Source of the DNA: Pseudodesulfovibrio sp. 5S69 | Lineage (GTDB): Bacteria > Desulfobacterota > Desulfovibrionia > Desulfovibrionales > Desulfovibrionaceae | Direction of reading: 5' to 3' | NCBI RefSeq assembly: GCF_037094465.1 | Contig: NZ_CP146609.1 | Span: forward strand, 2,475,501 to 2,539,500 | DNA length: 64,000 nucleotides | Shown: positions 32,648-40,842 of the stretch, piece after piece | Layout: each line of letters opens with the position of its first letter | How positions within the stretch are numbered: the first letter of the stretch is position 1 | Notes under the pieces: generated by a model | Seen by the model: only the letters and a program-made list of their open reading frames with translations | What the model was told of the DNA's origin: nothing | Databases searched by the model: none | Position numbers and translations under genes: made by a program

Positions 32648-33712
32648 TCAGTAGACCTCGGCACCTTCCGGGAGGATGCGGAACTTGCATCGGTAGGTCT
32701 TTGTATCCTTGACCCATTCGATGGGATCATCATCGAGCCGGAAGAATTCACGCAGGTGCTTCGACAACTCTTGCTTTTGTTTCTTCAGTTTGTCCGAGGC
32801 GTATCGGCTGTGCCAGTCGATCTCGCCACTGGAGTTGGCAAACCCCTCAAGCAATTTCCATTGCTCGGTTGGATTGCCATTCTTCCTGCTCGCCATTCCC
32901 ATTTGCGTATAGGTGTATCGACCGCTCTGGTCTCCCGCCCATATTGTGACGGTATGGCCATCGCGGAACTGAATCTTGATTTGTGGCCATGTGGTGCCCG
33001 GCGGTGTCATGAAAAACACTGTGCCGCCTGAATCCGGCCCAGGCACCTGATCGATAAGGGGAGCGAATATCTCAGTCTTGTCCCGACAGGTCAGGAGTCG
33101 TGGCGCATCACCCAGGTACAGATCTTCGTTCAGCGCGACGAAAAGGCTGTCTTTCTGCGCCAGCAGTGTTTCAACTGCAGGACTCAGATGAAGGCGCGTG
33201 GGCGCTATTACAACAAAGGGTTTGGGGGTCGAAAGGCATAATGATCGGACGACCTCTACCAGCGCGTCCTTGCTGTCCTGCATTGTCAGCACAACGGGGA
33301 AGTCCATCCCAGCCGTGGGTATGAAATCGCCCAGTCTCCATGTGTGGGGCAGGCCATCGAGTTTTGCCTCTCGGTGTTCAATTCCCATGGCCGTGCAGAT
33401 AGCGCCATTGATGGCTGACTGCTTGAGCCGGTAGATCAGCGTCTGCCGTGGAGAGAGTTGGATGGCCGCGTGTTCTTTTTCGATGCAGACGGCTCGGATG
33501 TCGGTCTTCGCATGGGTGATCACACTACGTGGGCATCCCAGGCCACATTCCGTCGGGCAATCCACAGCGGTCGCGTGATTCTTGGTCAGTTGAAGAAAAT
33601 TGTCCCGAAACAATGGATACCGGTCCCAACCGGAGAGCGCCTTATCCCAATCGAACAGCGCCGCCGACTTTCCAGGCAATGTCTCCAGGTATGCCCAGAA
33701 GGGGTCACTCAT
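32648..33712 (-). CDS. Unknown protein B of a two-gene cassette
   Basis: A 354-aa protein; ATG 33712 overlaps the stop of protein A by 8 bp, so the pair is translationally coupled. A Cys cluster C52, C56, C60, C76 (CPTECGLGC, then RAVC) could bind zinc and is followed by a helical part (SPRQTLIYRLKQSAINGAICTAMGI). The middle is alpha/beta with FVVIAPTRLHLSP, the C-terminus (KLKKQKQELSKHLREFFRLDDDPIEWVKDTKTYRCKFRILPEG) mixed. I do not recognise a family. It is closed by its own terminator and is not conserved phage machinery, so a cargo role, perhaps defence, is inferred. Confidence 0.7.
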   Translation of the reverse strand: MSDPFWAYLETLPGKSAALFDWDKALSGWDRYPLFRDNFLQLTKNHATAVDCPTECGLGCPRSVITHAKTDIRAVCIEKEHAAIQLSPRQTLIYRLKQSAINGAICTAMGIEHREAKLDGLPHTWRLGDFIPTAGMDFPVVLTMQDSKDALVEVVRSLCLSTPKPFVVIAPTRLHLSPAVETLLAQKDSLFVALNEDLYLGDAPRLLTCRDKTEIFAPLIDQVPGPDSGGTVFFMTPPGTTWPQIKIQFRDGHTVTIWAGDQSGRYTYTQMGMASRKNGNPTEQWKLLEGFANSSGEIDWHSRYASDKLKKQKQELSKHLREFFRLDDDPIEWVKDTKTYRCKFRILPEGAEVY

Positions 33713-34871
33713 CCGAGGCCCCTCCGGCTCCGACAATAAAGCCCCTGAGTCCGAGCCAGCGCTCGATAACCTCGGCATCACCATCCCGCTTGAATTGCGC
33801 TCGGTTACCTGAACTCAAGGTGACCGACCTGGGCGTCTTGGAACCGTCGAATTTGATCTGGAAGCTCGCCTTGACGATCTTGCCTCCAGCGGGAAGGGTC
33901 TTATCCCGATCTCGGAGAGAAGCGAACATGTCCTCGGATCGCCGGATTTCTATATCCTTGTGTGCGCCACCCCAAAAAAACTGAACCTCTTTCAGTCTGA
34001 CGTATTCAATGCCTTCCACGTCGTCACAAAGAAGCGCTTCTTCCCCGATCTGCCGTAGTGGCTCGAGGTCGAATCGGCTGCGCTCGCTAAAGAACTCTTC
34101 GTTGCCGAACAGATGCAGCCCGAATTTCTTCCGGTAGAGCTCCTTCTCGCCCTTGGTTTCGGCGTTCATGCGGATCTCCCCAATGACGGGGTTGTAGGTA
34201 AGCACGTCGAATTTTTCAGGGCGGAAGTACTGACTGGTGGACTCACCGGCCTCAATGACCGCCTCACGAGCATAGGGCTTCCCGTGGCGCACGAGGAACC
34301 ATGTGTGGCCTTCTTTCGGATAAACGAACACCTTGGAATACTTGCCCCGACGCTTCTTAGAAAACCATTCGTCAAGATCGGCTTCAAGGGCCGCGAGGGT
34401 TTCCTCCGATGGCAGCACGAAATCTGGCAGCGGGTTTTTCTTGGTCTTGAAATACTCGAAGGACCTGACGTTCATGAAGAACTGTTCGGCGTGTACCTTC
34501 TCGATGATTTCCCGATCAGCCATCCAGACCTGTATAGCCAAGTCTGCCGGTGCGGCGTTCTCCCCAATTTCCACGTCGATGTCCGTTCCAGCGATCTCAT
34601 CCTGAATGGAGTCGAATCCTTCAGGAGTCGAAACTTCATTTACATAGAACAACGCCTCTGCAAGGTCGTCTGGAGTTGAGCCGTCCGGGGTCAGCAAAAT
34701 GTGACTGAGCGCGTTGTAGTCCAGGCCATCTTCCTGCTGGACTGGTGGCAACTCTACGCCGCGAGCTGAAAAATAGGCGGCATGAGGCTCCAGAAAGGCA
34801 ATGAGATGCTTCCTGTCGATTCGCCGGAGCATTTCCGGCTTCGAAAAGCGGCGTAGGTTGAAAGTTGCCAT
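33705..34871 (-). CDS. Unknown protein A of a two-gene cassette
   Basis: A 388-aa acidic protein; ATG 34871 has AGGAG 6 nt upstream. N-terminal helices (LRRFSKPEMLRRIDRKHLIAFLEPHAAYFSARGVELP), an acidic middle, then KVFVYPKEGHTWFLVRHGKPYAREAVIEAGESTSQYFRPEKFDVLTYNPVIGEIRMNAETKGEKELYRKKFGLHLFG, and a C-terminal beta-rich portion ending with a small helical unit (DAEVIERWLGLRGFIVG). The E...K spacing in IGEIRMNAETKGEK is nuclease-like but not convincing. Not recognised. It pairs with protein B; both are full-length and well spaced, hence functional. Confidence 0.7.
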   Translation of the reverse strand: MATFNLRRFSKPEMLRRIDRKHLIAFLEPHAAYFSARGVELPPVQQEDGLDYNALSHILLTPDGSTPDDLAEALFYVNEVSTPEGFDSIQDEIAGTDIDVEIGENAAPADLAIQVWMADREIIEKVHAEQFFMNVRSFEYFKTKKNPLPDFVLPSEETLAALEADLDEWFSKKRRGKYSKVFVYPKEGHTWFLVRHGKPYAREAVIEAGESTSQYFRPEKFDVLTYNPVIGEIRMNAETKGEKELYRKKFGLHLFGNEEFFSERSRFDLEPLRQIGEEALLCDDVEGIEYVRLKEVQFFWGGAHKDIEIRRSEDMFASLRDRDKTLPAGGKIVKASFQIKFDGSKTPRSVTLSSGNRAQFKRDGDAEVIERWLGLRGFIVGAGGASDE

Positions 34872-34894
34872 CAAATACTCCTGTCGTTTTATCG

Positions 34895-35086
34895 TTACTC
34901 CTTGTTGTCTTTATCCTTTTTTACATCAATATCCGTCGGTGAACAACAACAGCAATTCGCCGCAGTTTTTTTTGGAGGCGAAATTTTATCTTCATTTGAA
35001 TCGACTTCTTCAAGCTCCAGAGAGCAACAAGAGGATTTTTGTCCGAAGATTTTTTTGAAAAAGCTGGTCTTTTTTTCGTCTTGCAT
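34895..35086 (-). CDS. Small Cys-rich protein of the permease operon
   Basis: A 63-aa protein with vicinal cysteines: KSSCCSLELEEV and AANCCCCSPTD, in a Lys/Glu/Asp-rich chain that starts DEKKTSFFKKIFGQ. It follows the permease gene by 17 bp. Short proteins with a CCS-x-E-x-E-E segment often accompany SO_0444/ArsP-type permeases; the cysteines probably bind the metal or metalloid and may pass it to the pump. Confidence 0.75.
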   Translation of the reverse strand: MQDEKKTSFFKKIFGQKSSCCSLELEEVDSNEDKISPPKKTAANCCCCSPTDIDVKKDKDNKE

Positions 35087-35103
35087 GGTTTTCTCCTTAA
35101 AAA

Positions 35104-36003
35104 TTAGAGGATTGTGTTGAATACGTATCCGCCCACAACTGCTGTTGTCCAGATGACAATGACGATTGCGCCAACCAAACGTTTTCTAAAAATACTTGCC
35201 AGCATAGCCATTTCGGGTATCGCCATGCCTGCGCCGCCGATAATTAGAGCGATAACCGCTCCCATGCTCATGCCTTTTTGCGACAAGGCCAACCCAATCG
35301 GGATGGCTGTTTCGGCCCTGATGTAAAGCGGGACGCCAATACTGGCCGCGATAGGAATAGCAAATGGGTTGTCTGGACCGGCTATGTTTGTCACGAAGTC
35401 TTGAGGAATGTATCCGTAAATCCCAGCACCGATTGCGACACCGACAAGAAGATAAATGAGGACCGCTCTAAAATCGCCCCAGGCGGAGATAAATGACGCT
35501 TTTAACTTAGCCGAAAAGTTTAAGGGGTTTTCGGATTCACCGGGTGCGCCACAACAACTCGGTTTGACCCTGACCTTTTTAACGTAGTTCGCCCCACCGA
35601 TTTTTTCGAGAATAACGCCGAATAGCATCGACCCCCCAAAAGTGACTCCGAAATAGAGTAAGCACGCTTTTATCCCCATCAGTGCCCAGACCATACTGAT
35701 AATGATGGGGTTGAGCAGAGGTGAAGCGATGACAAATGACATAACCGGCCCAAATGGTGCCCCGGCATTCAGCATGCCAAGCGTCATTGGTATAGTTGAG
35801 CATGCGCAAAAGGGGGTGAGCGATCCAACCACGGCACCCAAAAAGTTGCCCCATATCCCCCGACGCGAGAGCCACTGTCTGAGTTTTTCTTGCGGTATAT
35901 ACGTTAATACCAAAGCAACAATCGTGCTGATGCCCAAAAAAAGCACCGTCAATTCTGCGGTGATGATCAAAAAATATTGAATGGTACTGATCAGGTTGTT
36001 CAT
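35104..36003 (-). CDS. Permease of the DUF318 / ArsP / SO_0444 family
   Basis: A 299-aa inner membrane protein with about eight hydrophobic helices in two halves and a Cys-containing loop (RVKPSCCGAPGESENP). It holds the family motif TPFCACSTIPMTLGMLNAGAPFGPVMSFVIASPLLNP; in ArsP the matching cysteines bind trivalent organoarsenicals. It probably exports a metal or metalloid. ATG 36003 is chosen for GGAG 9 nt upstream; an earlier start would lie inside the operator. GC is clearly below that of phage genes. Confidence 0.85.
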   Translation of the reverse strand: MNNLISTIQYFLIITAELTVLFLGISTIVALVLTYIPQEKLRQWLSRRGIWGNFLGAVVGSLTPFCACSTIPMTLGMLNAGAPFGPVMSFVIASPLLNPIIISMVWALMGIKACLLYFGVTFGGSMLFGVILEKIGGANYVKKVRVKPSCCGAPGESENPLNFSAKLKASFISAWGDFRAVLIYLLVGVAIGAGIYGYIPQDFVTNIAGPDNPFAIPIAASIGVPLYIRAETAIPIGLALSQKGMSMGAVIALIIGGAGMAIPEMAMLASIFRKRLVGAIVIVIWTTAVVGGYVFNTIL

Positions 36004-36021
36004 TCCAAAATTCTCCATTAT

Positions 36022-36038
36022 GGTTGACATCGTCAACT
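36022..36038. promoter_or_regulatory. Operator 2, before the permease gene
   Basis: GTTGAC-ATC-GTCAAC (36023-36037), the same half sites as operator 1, between marR and the permease start. Probably bound by the MarR protein and allows separate control of the permease. Confidence 0.7.
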
Positions 36039-36053
36039 TTAAGCGCAAAAAAA

Positions 36054-36482
36054 TCAGCCCTTCAGGGCAGTTGCCATTGCCTTGAGCATATTAACGGTGT
36101 CTGCCACTGAGTGCTCCGGCATCTTTGCGGCAATGGTATGAAATTGCTCCATGTAACGTGTATTCGCGGACGACAGGACACGTTCTCCGGACTTTGTTAT
36201 TTCCACGCAGCAGATCCTTGCATCTTCATGGGATTTAATCTTCTGGACATATCCTTTCTTTTCAAGCCGGTTAACAATTCTGGTTGCACCGCTTTTTGTA
36301 AAGCCAAGCGAATAACCGACATCTTGTACGGCGCATTGAGATGTGGTGGAGATTTTGTCCAGTGCTATGAATTCCGGCATGGTAAGGTTTTCGCAGCATT
36401 CGCCATTCAAACCCTTGGGGCCAAAATGCCAAGCAATCTCGATTAATGCTCTGCTTATATCCGAAATCGTGCTTTGCGTCAT
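36054..36482 (-). CDS. MarR-family regulator with vicinal cysteines
   Basis: A 142-aa winged-helix regulator. MarR pattern: AVQDVGYSLGFTKSGATRIVNRLEKKGYVQKIKSHEDARICCVEITKSGERVL. Two Cys pairs, C29-C30 (GECCEN) and C91-C92 in the wing (RICCVE), fit sensing of a thiol-binding metal or oxidant. It heads the operon with permease and Cys-rich protein and lies between two copies of a GTTGAC-3-GTCAAC operator, so it likely represses itself and the pump. GGAGG just before the ATG. Confidence 0.88.
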   Translation of the reverse strand: MTQSTISDISRALIEIAWHFGPKGLNGECCENLTMPEFIALDKISTTSQCAVQDVGYSLGFTKSGATRIVNRLEKKGYVQKIKSHEDARICCVEITKSGERVLSSANTRYMEQFHTIAAKMPEHSVADTVNMLKAMATALKG

Positions 36483-36560
36483 GTAACCTCCATTTGAGTG
36501 AATCGCCTTAAGGCCCTTGTCGAACCTTTATGCAATGTCGAACGGTAATATAGCTCTATT

Positions 36561-36577
36561 GGTTGACGATGTCAACC
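36561..36577. promoter_or_regulatory. Operator 1, before marR
   Basis: GGTTGAC-GAT-GTCAACC, a perfect palindrome with 7-bp arms, about 80 bp upstream of the MarR start. The operon's promoter is likely in this AT-rich gap. Confidence 0.7.
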
Positions 36578-36802
36578 ACTTTTGAGAAATAATCTCACAC
36601 CTGATTTCCGACACTTCCATGAGCCCCTCGGTAGGTAATGCCTGAAGAAAGCCGGTTTGAAGCCGGACGAACAGTTAGAAACCAGATAACCGACCAGAGG
36701 CGGAGCTGAGGCGGTTGTGGGTGCCATCGAACGCGCATCCCGACCGCCACCGTTTTCTGGCATCCACACCATCCAGTCCCCCGGTCCCACCGGAGGTGTT
36801 CG

Positions 36803-37045
36803 ATGTTGGATGTCCAGGAAATGAATGATGGGCCGGGGACGGATGACCTTGGCGAAAACGGCAAACCCGGCCGCTTGTCGGGTGAGGCGAGGCTCCAGTC
36901 AGCCGCCTCCATTCTGGCCACGGCGATCCTGCGCCGAAAGGCAAAAAATGCATGTGTGGGCAATGAGTTAGAGGTTTTCGAAGATTCTTCCCCTGTGCTC
37001 GGAGAAGGACTTGATTCATTGCCGGAACAGAGCATTCATTCATGA
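36803..37045 (+). CDS. Small protein at the head of the integration module
   Basis: An 80-aa protein with GGAGG 6 nt before the ATG. N-terminus acidic (LDVQEMNDGPGTDDLGENG), middle helical (ARLQSAASILATAILRRKAKNA), end acidic. Same direction and 34 bp from the DUF2924 gene, so likely cotranscribed with the recombinase. Function unknown; could be a small accessory of the recombinase. Confidence 0.6.
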   Translation: MLDVQEMNDGPGTDDLGENGKPGRLSGEARLQSAASILATAILRRKAKNACVGNELEVFEDSSPVLGEGLDSLPEQSIHS

Positions 37046-37079
37046 CAACTCGTCCGGAAACCAAAATAAGGAGTTGAAA

Positions 37080-37604
37080 ATGAATGAGTTACAGAACGCC
37101 GCCACCGGCGGCAAGAATCAGGACCGAACCCGAAACTCAGTCCTTCGGCAGATGGCCCTGCTGCAATCCATGTCCCTGGAACAGCTCCGGGAAAAATGGC
37201 TCGACCTCTACGGAGAAGAGCCACCCCAGTACAAGAAACAATTCCTCATCAAGCGGCTGGCCTATCGCATCCAGGAGCTTTTCTACGGCGGGCTGTCCGA
37301 ACAGGCCAAGGTCCATCTCCAGCAGGCCGCCAAGGAGGACCCGGTCGCCACTGTCAATCGACGCATCCCAGAAGAGCGGAAATCGAACGAAGCGATCCTG
37401 CCCGGGACCAGACTGGTGCGGGTCTGGAACGACCGGCGCTATGAGGTGATCGTCCTTGCCGATGGCTACGAGTTCGAAGGCCGCACCTTCCGGTCGCTCA
37501 GCGCGGTGGCCAGGGAGATCACCGGGACCAGGTGGAACGGCAAGGTCTTTTTCGGACTGAAGAAGGTTTACGGCAGAAAAGCCGAGGGAGGTTCGGATGC
37601 TTGA
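37080..37604 (+). CDS. DUF2924 protein, recombinase-associated
   Basis: A 174-aa protein with AAGGAG 6 nt before the ATG. DUF2924 features: LLQSMSLEQLREKWLDLYGEEPPQYKKQFLIKRLAYRIQELFYGGLS and the C-terminal RYEVIVLADGYEFEGRTFRSLSAVAREITGTRWNGKVFFGL. This family almost always precedes a large serine recombinase gene in mobile elements; the C-terminal part resembles small DNA-binding modules. It overlaps the recombinase start by 8 bp. Confidence 0.85.
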   Translation: MNELQNAATGGKNQDRTRNSVLRQMALLQSMSLEQLREKWLDLYGEEPPQYKKQFLIKRLAYRIQELFYGGLSEQAKVHLQQAAKEDPVATVNRRIPEERKSNEAILPGTRLVRVWNDRRYEVIVLADGYEFEGRTFRSLSAVAREITGTRWNGKVFFGLKKVYGRKAEGGSDA

Positions 37605-39183
37605 TAACAGCAATGTCGCGCCGGGCAAAAACAAGACCCTGCGCTGTGCCATCTACACCCGCAAGAGCCACGAGGAAGGTCTCGAACAGGAGTTCAACTC
37701 GTTGGATGCGCAACGGGAATCGGCGGAACACTATATCGAAGCCCAGAGGATGCGTGGCTGGACGGCTCTGCCGGATCGCTACGACGATGGTGGATTCTCG
37801 GGTGGAAACATGGAGCGCCCGGGGCTGCGTCGCCTGCTGGCGGACATCGATGCCGGGAAGATTGACGTGATCGTGGTCTACAAGGTCGACCGGCTGTCCC
37901 GCTCGCTGCTGGACTTCATGAAGATGATCGACCTCTTCAACGAGAAGGGTGTCAGCTTCGTCTCGGTCACCCAGCACTTCAGCACCACCGACCCCACCGG
38001 CCGAATGTTTCTCGGCATCCTGATCACCTTCGCCCAGTACGAGCGGGAGGTCATTGCCGAACGCATCCGGGACAAGGTGGCGGCCGCCAAGCGCCGGGGG
38101 AAATACTGCGGCGGCGTACCCATTCTTGGATACGACGTCGACCGGAACAACAAGAAGCTGCTGGTCAACCCGGATGAAGCCAGGACGGTGCAGTACATCT
38201 TCCGCCGATTCATCCAGATCGGCTCGGCCAAGAAGCTGGGCCAGGAATTGAACGAACAGGGATACCGCACAAAAGCCTGGACCACCAAGAAAGGCAAGGT
38301 TCGCGAGGGCTCAGAATGGAATACAGGCCACATCTACCGGCTGCTGAACAACCGGGTCTATATCGGCGAGATTGCCCACAAGGATCGCAGCTACCCCGGT
38401 GAGCACGAAGGGATCATCGACCGGGCGACCTGGGACAAGGTGCAGGCCATCCTGGAGGACAACAAACCGGTCAAGGTTTCCATGGCAAGAACCAAAATGG
38501 TCGCCCCGCTGAAAGGCGTCATCCGCTGCGGCCACTGCGGATGCTCGATGGGACCGACCTACGCCCGCAAGAACGGCCGCCACTACACCTATTACATCTG
38601 TCAGAAGGACAGCAAGCGGACCGTGAGCCGGTGCCCCCTCAAACGGATTCCCGCCGGGGACATCGAGCAGGCGGTAATCGAGCAATTGAGCGCGGTGTTC
38701 CGCACGCCGACACTGGTAGCCAAGACCTACTTCGCGGCCCGGGACATAGAGCAGGCGGAGCGGGAGCGGCTGTTCAAGCAGAAAGCCCAACTCGAGATGG
38801 AGCTGTCGCAGGCGCGGGAGCAGGCACTCGAACTGATGAAACCTGGCAGCGATCATCCGGGCAAGGCCGAGATGCTGACGACGGTCAACCGCCAGGCAGT
38901 CGAGCTCTCGAAACAACTGACCCATGTGAGCGAGCGCTGCAGAGCTTACCAGGGGAACAGCATCACGGAACAGGATGTGTCGGAGGCCTTCCAGAATGTC
39001 GAGGGCTTCTGGGAAGACCTTTTCCCGGTGGAGCGGAATCGCCTCATCCGCCTCCTGGTGGACAAGGTGGAGATCCGCGAGACCGGAATCGACATGGAGC
39101 TGCGCACCAACGGATTGACAACGCTCATCGCCGAACTGGCCGGTCTGGCATGCGAAGTCACTGAACGGAGGGCAAGCCGATGA
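37597..39183 (+). CDS. Large serine recombinase
   Basis: A 528-aa site-specific recombinase. Resolvase domain residues 15-170: CAIYTRKSHEEGLEQEFNSLDAQ with the catalytic Ser of YTRKS, DRYDDGGFSGGNMERPGL, VIVVYKVDRLSRS, and FAQYEREVIAERI. Then the recombinase domain (GGVPILGYDVD, HIYRLLNNRVYIGEI), a zinc ribbon (GVIRCGHCGCSMGP ... YYICQKDSKRTVSRCPLKR), and a C-terminal coiled coil. Such enzymes integrate phages and islands by att recombination; being 0.8 kb from ssrA, it is the probable integrase of this element. Confidence 0.93.
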   Translation: MLDNSNVAPGKNKTLRCAIYTRKSHEEGLEQEFNSLDAQRESAEHYIEAQRMRGWTALPDRYDDGGFSGGNMERPGLRRLLADIDAGKIDVIVVYKVDRLSRSLLDFMKMIDLFNEKGVSFVSVTQHFSTTDPTGRMFLGILITFAQYEREVIAERIRDKVAAAKRRGKYCGGVPILGYDVDRNNKKLLVNPDEARTVQYIFRRFIQIGSAKKLGQELNEQGYRTKAWTTKKGKVREGSEWNTGHIYRLLNNRVYIGEIAHKDRSYPGEHEGIIDRATWDKVQAILEDNKPVKVSMARTKMVAPLKGVIRCGHCGCSMGPTYARKNGRHYTYYICQKDSKRTVSRCPLKRIPAGDIEQAVIEQLSAVFRTPTLVAKTYFAARDIEQAERERLFKQKAQLEMELSQAREQALELMKPGSDHPGKAEMLTTVNRQAVELSKQLTHVSERCRAYQGNSITEQDVSEAFQNVEGFWEDLFPVERNRLIRLLVDKVEIRETGIDMELRTNGLTTLIAELAGLACEVTERRASR

Positions 39184-39602
39184 AAATGAAGCCGACCATT
39201 ACCGTAGCCGACAACGGCAACCTGCAGATCCACATCCCGATGCTGATCCGGCGCATGCGCGGCCGCAAGACGGTCATCGCTCCCCAGGCCCTGGATGGGG
39301 ATATCCCCGGGGCGCAGGAGCCGGTGCAGTCCGCCGTCCTCCAGGCGCTGGGAAGGGCCTTTTCCTGGGCCGACATCCTCGAATCCGGGCAGATCAAGTC
39401 CATCAGCGAGCTTGCCCGTACCCTCGACGTCGATGGCTCGTATGTGGCCCGCATTCTCAAGCTGACGACCCTGGCCCCCGACATCGTCGAAGCCCTGATC
39501 AACGGCGAGGAACCAAACGGGTTATCGCTGGCCAAGCTGACCCAGACCTTTCCCGAGGACTGGGCCGAGCAGCGCCGCCAGTTCGGCTTCGCCACCGACT
39601 GA
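39180..39602 (+). CDS. HTH protein of the recombinase module
   Basis: A 140-aa protein overlapping the recombinase stop (ATGA). The middle has a ParB/KorB-like HTH: ALGRAFSWADILESGQIKSISELARTLDVDGSYVARILKLTTLAPDIVEALINGEEPNGLSLAKL. It is a regular third gene after DUF2924 and recombinase; possibly a directionality factor or regulator. A rho-independent terminator follows 27 bp later. Confidence 0.8.
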   Translation: MKMKPTITVADNGNLQIHIPMLIRRMRGRKTVIAPQALDGDIPGAQEPVQSAVLQALGRAFSWADILESGQIKSISELARTLDVDGSYVARILKLTTLAPDIVEALINGEEPNGLSLAKLTQTFPEDWAEQRRQFGFATD

Positions 39603-39628
39603 CGACCGGACCGGAGACCGCCCCAGAG

Positions 39629-39658
39629 AGCCGACCATCAGCGTCGGCTTTTCTTCTT
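39629..39658 (+). terminator. Terminator of the serine recombinase operon
   Basis: AGCCGAC (39629-39635), 7-nt loop, GTCGGCT (39643-39649), followed by a T-rich run. Confidence 0.8.
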
Positions 39659-39782
39659 TAGGGGGCAGGAAGCCGGAGTTGACCGCGCTTCTTTTCATGG
39701 CCGAGGCGGGCGATTTCGAAAAAAACGTCCGGTTGCGGCATCGAACGATGACCTAAGACAACCGCCCAAAATGGCAATCAGC

Positions 39783-39960
39783 CGCAAACCCTTATCAATC
39801 AGGGATGTAGCTTTCCGGACGAGCTTCGGACTTGGTCCGGAGAAAACAGAGAATCAGGGGCCAAACAGAGAAAGAAAGGCTGGAAGATGGGGAGAATCGA
39901 TGGTGCGGAGAGGTGCTTCGGAAAGATGTGAAACAGGCGCAAACCCTTTAGAAACAAGGG
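39783..39960. repeat. Two imperfect 22-bp direct repeats between recombinase and ssrA
   Basis: CGCAAACCCTTATCAATCAG (39783-39802, then GG) and CGCAAACCCTTTAGAAACAA (39938-39957, then GGG), 155 bp apart. Sequences of this type are frequent near tRNA/tmRNA attachment sites, so one copy may belong to an att region or be left by an earlier element. The whole stretch 39659-39961 holds no convincing gene. Confidence 0.4.
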
Positions 39961-39961
39961 G

Positions 39962-40016
39962 AAAAAGAAAACCCGTCACCCCGGAGAATGACCCCAGAGA
40001 GACGGGTTTGTCTTTT
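39962..40016 (-). terminator. Terminator of ssrA
   Basis: Arms AAACCCGTC (39969-39977) and GACGGGTTT (40001-40009); T run on the minus strand beyond 39969. The plus strand also ends in T's, so it can work both ways. Confidence 0.8.
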
Positions 40017-40021
40017 CTAAA

Positions 40022-40407
40022 TGGTGGAGGCGGGGAGAGTCGAACTCCCGTCCGAGAACGATCCGCGAAAGCGTCTACAGGTTTAGGTCCGGATTAAGAT
40101 TTCGTACGATGGCTTGCTCCGGGCCGGACGGCCATCGAACTAGATCCTTTGAGTGTTTCGCAGCTCCGGCAAGGAACGAACCTCGGCTTGCTAGCCCTAT
40201 GATTTGACGATCCATCCCGCTTATAAGGCGTCGGCGGGTGAATCGTGACAAGCTGTGTTGTCAGGTGCAACTCTGCAATTAAGCAGCCATTGCGTAGTCG
40301 TAATTGTCGTTGGCAATTATTTTTGTGGTCGATTTTTACGAGGCCATCGACCAACCTCGACCTGCGGCTTCGGCTTCAACTATCCCCGTCGAAACCAGTG
40401 CGCCCCC
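40022..40407 (-). ncRNA. ssrA: tmRNA (transfer-messenger RNA)
   Basis: The 3' end (minus strand) reads GACTCTCCCCGCCTCCACCA, a T-loop/acceptor with encoded CCA; the 5' end GGGGGCG pairs with CGCCTCC as the acceptor stem and is followed by CACTGGTTTCGACGGGGAT, the tmRNA hallmark. The tag frame reads (A)NDNYDYAMAA and stop, a typical Desulfovibrio-like degradation tag. tmRNA frees stalled ribosomes with SmpB. Its 3' end is a well-known integration site; the phage lies directly beyond it. Confidence 0.95.
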
Positions 40408-40435
40408 ATGTCAAAGAACCGTTCGAGACATGTCC

Positions 40436-40463
40436 TATATAAGTTCTGGTGACCGTTTGGCAA
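40436..40463 (-). promoter_or_regulatory. Promoter of ssrA
   Basis: Minus strand TTGCCA (40463-40458), 16 bp, TATATA (40441-40436), about 29 nt before the mature 5' end, leaving a short leader for RNase P. Confidence 0.6.
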
Positions 40464-40842
40464 CCAAAACCGGTGTTTTTTCCGAAAAGGGCATTCGAGC
40501 AACATTGTTTGAAAAAAGTTAATTTTATCGGATGAATGTATATAGTATAGAGAAAATCTAGATATACTCTAGAAAAAAACAGGCCGGTCTACGCATCCTT
40601 TGGGGTGGGGAAAAGGATCGTTTGTGAGTCCGGTGGGTTGGAATCCGGGGGGCAACCTGAGGAGTCTAGACTCCACCGGAGCAGAGAGGCGCGGGGCGCG
40701 GAGGGGGCTGCTTGACGGTTTCGGCTCAGTGGCTACTTCTCGGGTATTCCGGCCTCGATTCGCGGGCGCAAGGCAACTGCGCAATTTTGTCCAAGCCATG
40801 GGCGCGGGAGTGGGGTATCACGGATGGAACAGAGGGCAAGGG
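40464..40842. other. Intergenic region between ssrA and the AraC gene
   Basis: No convincing gene. It contains TCTAGA-TATAC-TCTAGA (40557-40573) in an AT-rich segment and a perfect 14-bp palindrome GGAGTCTAGACTCC (40661-40674). Both hold the core TCTAGA and may be binding sites for the AraC-type regulator or traces of a promoter with an operator. Confidence 0.4.

Larger units (their letters stand above)
1..40021. mobile_element. Prophage (contractile-tail, siphoning cargo genes), left end outside window
   Basis: Recognisable tail tube, tail sheath, capsid, prohead protease, portal, terminase, primase-helicase, recombination genes and integration modules run almost continuously up to the ssrA gene. 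The right boundary is placed at the 3' end of ssrA because a large serine recombinase operon ends about 420 bp before it and housekeeping genes follow. The exact att core is not seen, since the left junction is not in the window. Two cassettes on the opposite strand and a right-hand cargo region with lower GC indicate mosaic growth of the element. Confidence 0.85.

Noticed and set aside
39771..40097. Open frame crossing into the 3' end of ssrA
   Set aside because: Its last part is the antisense of tmRNA (GGGGESRTPV is a classic false translation of tRNA-like 3' ends). No ribosome site.
40600..40842. N-terminal extension of the AraC protein
   Set aside because: The upstream frame is Arg/Gly-rich, spans two palindromes and lacks a ribosome site; the cupin domain begins just after ATG 40843.
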